The notes beneath the pieces were generated by a model that was not told where the DNA came from, made no database searches, and worked only from the letters and a program-made list of their open reading frames with translations. The position numbers were made by a program, and so were the translations under genes. A stretch of DNA of 8,237 nt. Source: JBIOHJ01 sp044448905. Lineage in GTDB: Bacteria; Bacteroidota; Bacteroidia; AKYH767-A; OLB10. Positions 5,694-8,237 of this stretch are shown piece after piece (positions within the stretch are counted from its first letter, which is position 1; each line of letters starts with the position of its first letter). The stretch spans positions 1 to 8,237 of the forward strand of contig JBIOHJ010000133.1 in NCBI GenBank assembly GCA_044448905.1, in the 5' to 3' direction.

Positions 5694-6876
5694 CAACGTA
5701 TAGCACCAGTCCTTTCAAATATTCTCCTTCAGGATGATAAATGCTTACAGGATGATCAGGCGCCTGGGTGAGTTGATGCAATATTCTTACATTTCGTTTT
5801 GCCTGCGCTGCCGCTGTAAAAACAATTTTGCGAAACAAAGTTTTATCAATTGCCTGTGAACAGGAAAACGTAAATAGTATACCATTATTATTGATGCGCT
5901 TGATGGCTTCGTAATTTAAATTCCTATAACCAACAGTAGCTCTATCAACAGCGCTCAGGTGCTTAGCAAATGCAGGCGGATCGAGAATAATTACATCATA
6001 ATTATCCTGTGCTTTTTTTAAATAATCAAATGTGTCCAATGCAAAATATTCATGCGCTGCATTTTTAAAATTCAATTCCACATTCTGGTTTGCCCATTCC
6101 ATTGCTCTTTTTGAACTGTCAACTGAATGGACTGATGTAGCCCCCGCTTGCAAAGCATACAATGAAAACCCCCCGCTGTAAGCAAACGTATTCAGCACCT
6201 TTTTATTTTTAGCGTAATGTAAAAGCAGCTTCCTGCTCTCGCGTTGGTCAATATAAAATCCTGTTTTTTGTCCTTCTTCCCAATCCACATTAAATTTAAT
6301 CCCATTTTCAATCACCACATTATTTTCTTTTTCTCCAAACAAATAATTGTTCATTGATTCAATGCCCGATTGCTTTGATAATGTATCAGCGCTTTTATTG
6401 TAAATTGATTTTAGGTTTAATTCTGAAATATTCAACAAGGCATTTTTAATCATTTCAATCGAATTGAACATTCCGGCAGTGTGCAATTGAATAACGGCTG
6501 TGCTGTTGTACATGTCAACAATCAATCCGGGCAAGCCATCTCCTTCAGCATTTATTAATCGGAAAGCAGTTGTATCCGGATTATTAACCAGCCCTATATT
6601 TTTTCTCAATTCAAATGCTTTCAAAACTTTCTGATTAAAAAACACCTGGTTAATTTCTGTTTGCTCAAAAGAAAGAATCCGTGCAACAATGCTTCCATGG
6701 TGGAAATGTGCTGTGGCAAGAAATTTATTATCGTTCGAAAAAATATCTGCTATGCATCCTTCGGTTAATTCTTTATCCTGCGATTGAATGGCACCGGAAA
6801 AAAGCCACGGATGAAAATTAAGCAACGAGCGTTCTTTGCCTTTTTTTAGAATTATTTTTGGATAAGAATTTGACAT
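5689..6876 (-). CDS. rlmI: RlmI-like 23S rRNA cytosine-C5 methyltransferase
   Basis: This gene encodes 395 residues from ATG 6876, matching the family's usual length of about 396. The COG1092 family includes E. coli RlmI, which makes m5C1962 in 23S rRNA using S-adenosylmethionine. Domain order: an N-terminal PUA-like RNA-binding part (about 5-75, with KGKERSLLNFHPWLFSGAI), a middle part with LINAEGDGLPGLIVD (108-121), and a Rossmann methyltransferase. Signatures are GQKTGFYIDQR (202-212), the AdoMet-binding NTFAYSGGFSLYAL (229-242), ILDPPAFAK (297-305) and the catalytic-Cys motif FTFSCSQ (335-341, Cys339). The frame extends upstream to an ATG at 6957, but those 27 codons come from an intergenic repeat and lack family similarity. 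A TACATTTG box ends 8 bases before the ATG, so a promoter may give a near-leaderless transcript. The specific base modified is inferred from family membership only. Confidence 0.9.
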   Translation of the reverse strand: MSNSYPKIILKKGKERSLLNFHPWLFSGAIQSQDKELTEGCIADIFSNDNKFLATAHFHHGSIVARILSFEQTEINQVFFNQKVLKAFELRKNIGLVNNPDTTAFRLINAEGDGLPGLIVDMYNSTAVIQLHTAGMFNSIEMIKNALLNISELNLKSIYNKSADTLSKQSGIESMNNYLFGEKENNVVIENGIKFNVDWEEGQKTGFYIDQRESRKLLLHYAKNKKVLNTFAYSGGFSLYALQAGATSVHSVDSSKRAMEWANQNVELNFKNAAHEYFALDTFDYLKKAQDNYDVIILDPPAFAKHLSAVDRATVGYRNLNYEAIKRINNNGILFTFSCSQAIDKTLFRKIVFTAAAQAKRNVRILHQLTQAPDHPVSIYHPEGEYLKGLVLYVD

Positions 6877-6883
6877 TGGGTTG

Positions 6884-6891
6884 CAAATGTA
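6884..6891 (-). promoter_or_regulatory. Candidate Bacteroidota -7 promoter element for rlmI-like gene
   Basis: Read on the minus strand, TACATTTG is an exact match to TAnnTTTG. Only seven bases separate it from the ATG at 6876, which would put the transcript start almost at the start codon. No TTG is found at the expected upstream distance because the repeat occupies that place. Confidence 0.35.
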
Positions 6892-6904
6892 AAAATTAGG
6901 ACAG

Positions 6905-6989
6905 GGTAATTGGGTAATTGAGGTAATTAGGTAAATAGGCAAGTCAGCATTCAACAAATTACCATAATTACCTTAATTACCATAACTCC
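6905..6989 (-). repeat. Composite inverted-repeat element with TTACC units (hairpin)
   Basis: The plus strand has a 5' arm of GGTAATT units (6905-6936, core GGTAATTGAGGTAA at 6913-6926) and a 3' arm of AATTACC units with a 9-base period (6957-6981). Bases 6913-6936 can pair with 6958-6981 in a stem of about 22 pairs with one wobble and one bulge, closing a loop of about 21 bases that contains CAGCATTCAAC. On the minus strand it lies just after the stop of the nuclease gene and before the rlmI-like promoter, so it may end or process the nuclease transcript. There is a T-run only some bases later, so it is not a textbook terminator. Confidence 0.6.
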
Positions 6990-6993
6990 AATA

Positions 6994-7701
6994 CTAAAAT
7001 AACTTCCCCGGTTCAGGAAATTCACGGTGGCAGAAACCGAAAAAATCACATTTGTAGGGTTTCAGGCAATGCTCGCCAACAGCAATATCAGGGAGTATCT
7101 TGTTTTCGATAATTTCTTTTGCTGATGAAATTTTTTCTTTAACAAAATCAGCTTGCGCAATGCAATACACTTTCACAGATTGTTCAGCAAAAATTTTTGA
7201 CGATTCATTTATCAAAGCATCATCAAGCTTTTGATTAAGATACATGAATGAAAAATCTTCCAGCATCAGACCTGCGTTTGTAATTACAAAATACTGGAGC
7301 GCCCCGTCTTTCATATAGGTTTCGGAAATGGAAAGAGAGCTTTTCACTTCATACGCAAACCATTTTCCCGAACGTTTTACAAGAATATCAGCAACAGCTA
7401 AAACTTTGTCAAACTGAAAAGCGGCTTCATAAATGGTTTCGTATCCTTTTGAAATTATCTCATGTGTGAGATCAACACTTTCCTGGTATTTATAAGGAGA
7501 AGACGGAGTGGCATCTATGCCTCCGGGAAAAAGTTTCTGTGCAAGCTTCCCGATGTCATGCCCCTTTCCAAACCGTATCTGCAACTCGGGTGGCAATGGA
7601 TCGCGTAGCTTGTAATGATATTTATAAAGATAAAGTGACTTTACACATTGCAGGCTCCTGATATAAGAGGATTTGCTAAGAATATGCTTTTCGATAATCA
7701 T
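6994..7701 (-). CDS. Stand-alone Fe-S PD-(D/E)XK nuclease (DUF2779-protein N-terminal half)
   Basis: This gene encodes 235 residues. The layout follows the Cas4/RecB-like nuclease fold: start LSKSSYIRSLQC (8-19), FGKGHDIGKLAQKLFPGG (44-61), YEAAF (91-95), VADILV (103-108) with Asp105, the catalytic YEVKSS (117-122; Glu118 and Lys120) and a Gln-Tyr pair at 136-137. Four cysteines, Cys19 and then Cys212, Cys218 and Cys224 near the C-terminus, match the pattern of a 4Fe-4S-binding nuclease such as Cas4 or AddB. The sequence corresponds to the first half of DUF2779 proteins, which in Bacteroidota usually continue for a further 250 or so residues into an exonuclease-like DUF2779 domain. That part is absent here: the protein ends 11 residues after the last Cys, at a clean TAG. 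No cas genes are nearby. It is likely to act on DNA, but the substrate is unknown. A possible promoter TACATTTA ends 5 bases before the ATG. Confidence 0.8.
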   Translation of the reverse strand: MIIEKHILSKSSYIRSLQCVKSLYLYKYHYKLRDPLPPELQIRFGKGHDIGKLAQKLFPGGIDATPSSPYKYQESVDLTHEIISKGYETIYEAAFQFDKVLAVADILVKRSGKWFAYEVKSSLSISETYMKDGALQYFVITNAGLMLEDFSFMYLNQKLDDALINESSKIFAEQSVKVYCIAQADFVKEKISSAKEIIENKILPDIAVGEHCLKPYKCDFFGFCHREFPEPGKLF

Positions 7702-7764
7702 TGATGTAAATGTATGGTTATTCTGGAATTTTTTTTAACTTGCGTAAAATTCATTTTATAAAAT
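7702..7764. promoter_or_regulatory. Divergent promoter region between nuclease and secreted-protein genes
   Basis: Sixty-three bases separate two divergent starts. On the minus strand TACATTTA (7714-7707) matches the -7 consensus with one change and lies 5 bases before the nuclease ATG. On the plus strand the sequence before ATG 7765 is AT-rich, with no -7 box I can call. The gap must carry promoters for both directions. Confidence 0.4.
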
Positions 7765-8237
7765 ATGATAAAGAAACTTTTACTGGGAACTGGGTTTTAT
7801 GTTGTTATGGCGAATAACGTTCAGGCGCAGATAAGCGGCTGCACCGATCCGCAGGCAAATAATTATAACGCTTCGGCAACTGTAAATGACGGTTCGTGCA
7901 CCTACAACACAACCAATGTTACCATAACCGACAAAACAAACCTTAGCACTCCTTTGCTCGATGAAACTTCGGGAATTGAATTCCTTGCAAACAAGCTGTG
8001 GACACACAATGATTCGGGCAACAGCAACGATATTTACCGTGTTGACACTTCATCGAACACCGTTTTTCAAACCGTTCACATTAGCAACGCTACCAACGTG
8101 GATTGGGAAGATATTACATATGGCAATGATTATTTATTTGTTGGCGATTTTGGAAACAACAACGGAAACCGCCAGAATTTAAAAATTTACCGCATCCATA
8201 AAAATAATCTTTCTGATACCGCTACAACAGCCGTTGC
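7765..8237 (+). CDS. Secreted beta-propeller-like protein with GCTDP module, N-terminal part
   Basis: The gene starts at ATG 7765 and is open to the right edge, giving 157 residues. Residues 1-21 form a signal peptide (MIKKLLLGTGFYVV...NNVQA, cleavage after QA before Gln22). Next comes one GCTDPQANNYNASA...NDGSC module (25-45), with Cys26 and Cys45 probably disulfide-bonded; this module is frequent in exported Bacteroidota proteins. From about residue 60 the sequence (GIEFLANKLWTHNDSGN, NVDWEDI at 111-117 and VGDFGNN soon after) resembles a beta-propeller-like family often found with a C-terminal type IX secretion sorting domain, which here would lie outside the window. The start is well supported because the signal peptide begins directly at this ATG. 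Binding or enzymatic role is unknown. The gene diverges from the nuclease gene across 63 bases. Confidence 0.85.
   Translation, partial: MIKKLLLGTGFYVVMANNVQAQISGCTDPQANNYNASATVNDGSCTYNTTNVTITDKTNLSTPLLDETSGIEFLANKLWTHNDSGNSNDIYRVDTSSNTVFQTVHISNATNVDWEDITYGNDYLFVGDFGNNNGNRQNLKIYRIHKNNLSDTATTAV

Noticed and set aside
6994..7701. Cas4 of a CRISPR-Cas system
   Set aside because: The fold and cysteines are Cas4-like, but no CRISPR repeats or other cas genes are present and the sequence fits DUF2779-type proteins better.
7780..8182. Open frames on both strands over the right-edge gene
   Set aside because: They lie in other frames of the signal-peptide-bearing secreted protein, which explains the sequence well.

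Overview
The window looks like chromosomal DNA from a member of the Bacteroidota. The evidence is the AT-rich sequence, upstream elements resembling the Bacteroidota TAnnTTTG -7 box (for example TATCTTCG at 1216-1223 and TACATTTG at 6891-6884), few Shine-Dalgarno sequences, a secreted protein with a GCTDP...DGSC module of the kind common in type IX secretion cargo, and protein families whose closest remembered relatives are from this phylum. No rRNA, tRNA, CRISPR array or transposase was seen.

Layout. At the left edge (1-302, minus) is the N-terminal part of a small multi-pass membrane protein. Next (454-999, minus) is an unrecognised secreted protein. Its reading frame continues for 28 protein-like codons beyond its TAA stop, and it is bracketed by an imperfect 20-bp inverted repeat (328-347 / 1012-1032), so this end may be a mobile cassette or eroding accessory DNA. 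A plus-strand pair follows: a YbiT/YkpA-type ABC-F ATPase (1246-2874) and a CvfB/YitL S1-type RNA-binding protein (2909-3745). Converging on this pair is a minus-strand block that reads, in transcription order, a stand-alone Fe-S PD-(D/E)XK nuclease (7701-6994), an RlmI-like rRNA cytosine methyltransferase (6876-5689), KdsA (5638-4826) and a tyrosine-aspartate-rich repeat protein (4794-3889). Diverging from the nuclease at the right edge is the start of a secreted protein (7765 onward).

How the genes relate. ABC-F, CvfB and RlmI all act on RNA or the ribosome. KdsA makes the Kdo precursor for the lipopolysaccharide inner core. The nuclease, repeat protein and secreted proteins have no evident link to these, so the block looks like loosely packed genes rather than one pathway. 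I did not find a convincing multi-gene novel system.

The most noteworthy signals are: (1) the ABC-F protein has lost both halves of one composite ATP site (NBD2 Walker A and NBD1 signature) while keeping the other site intact; (2) the small gaps between genes carry short-period repeats of three types, one of which (TTACCTCAATTACC) sits just upstream of three different start codons in sense orientation and at one locus folds into a long hairpin; (3) the in-frame open extension after the stop of the secreted protein; (4) the inverted repeats around that gene; and (5) the nuclease, which is only the N-terminal half of the usual DUF2779 architecture.
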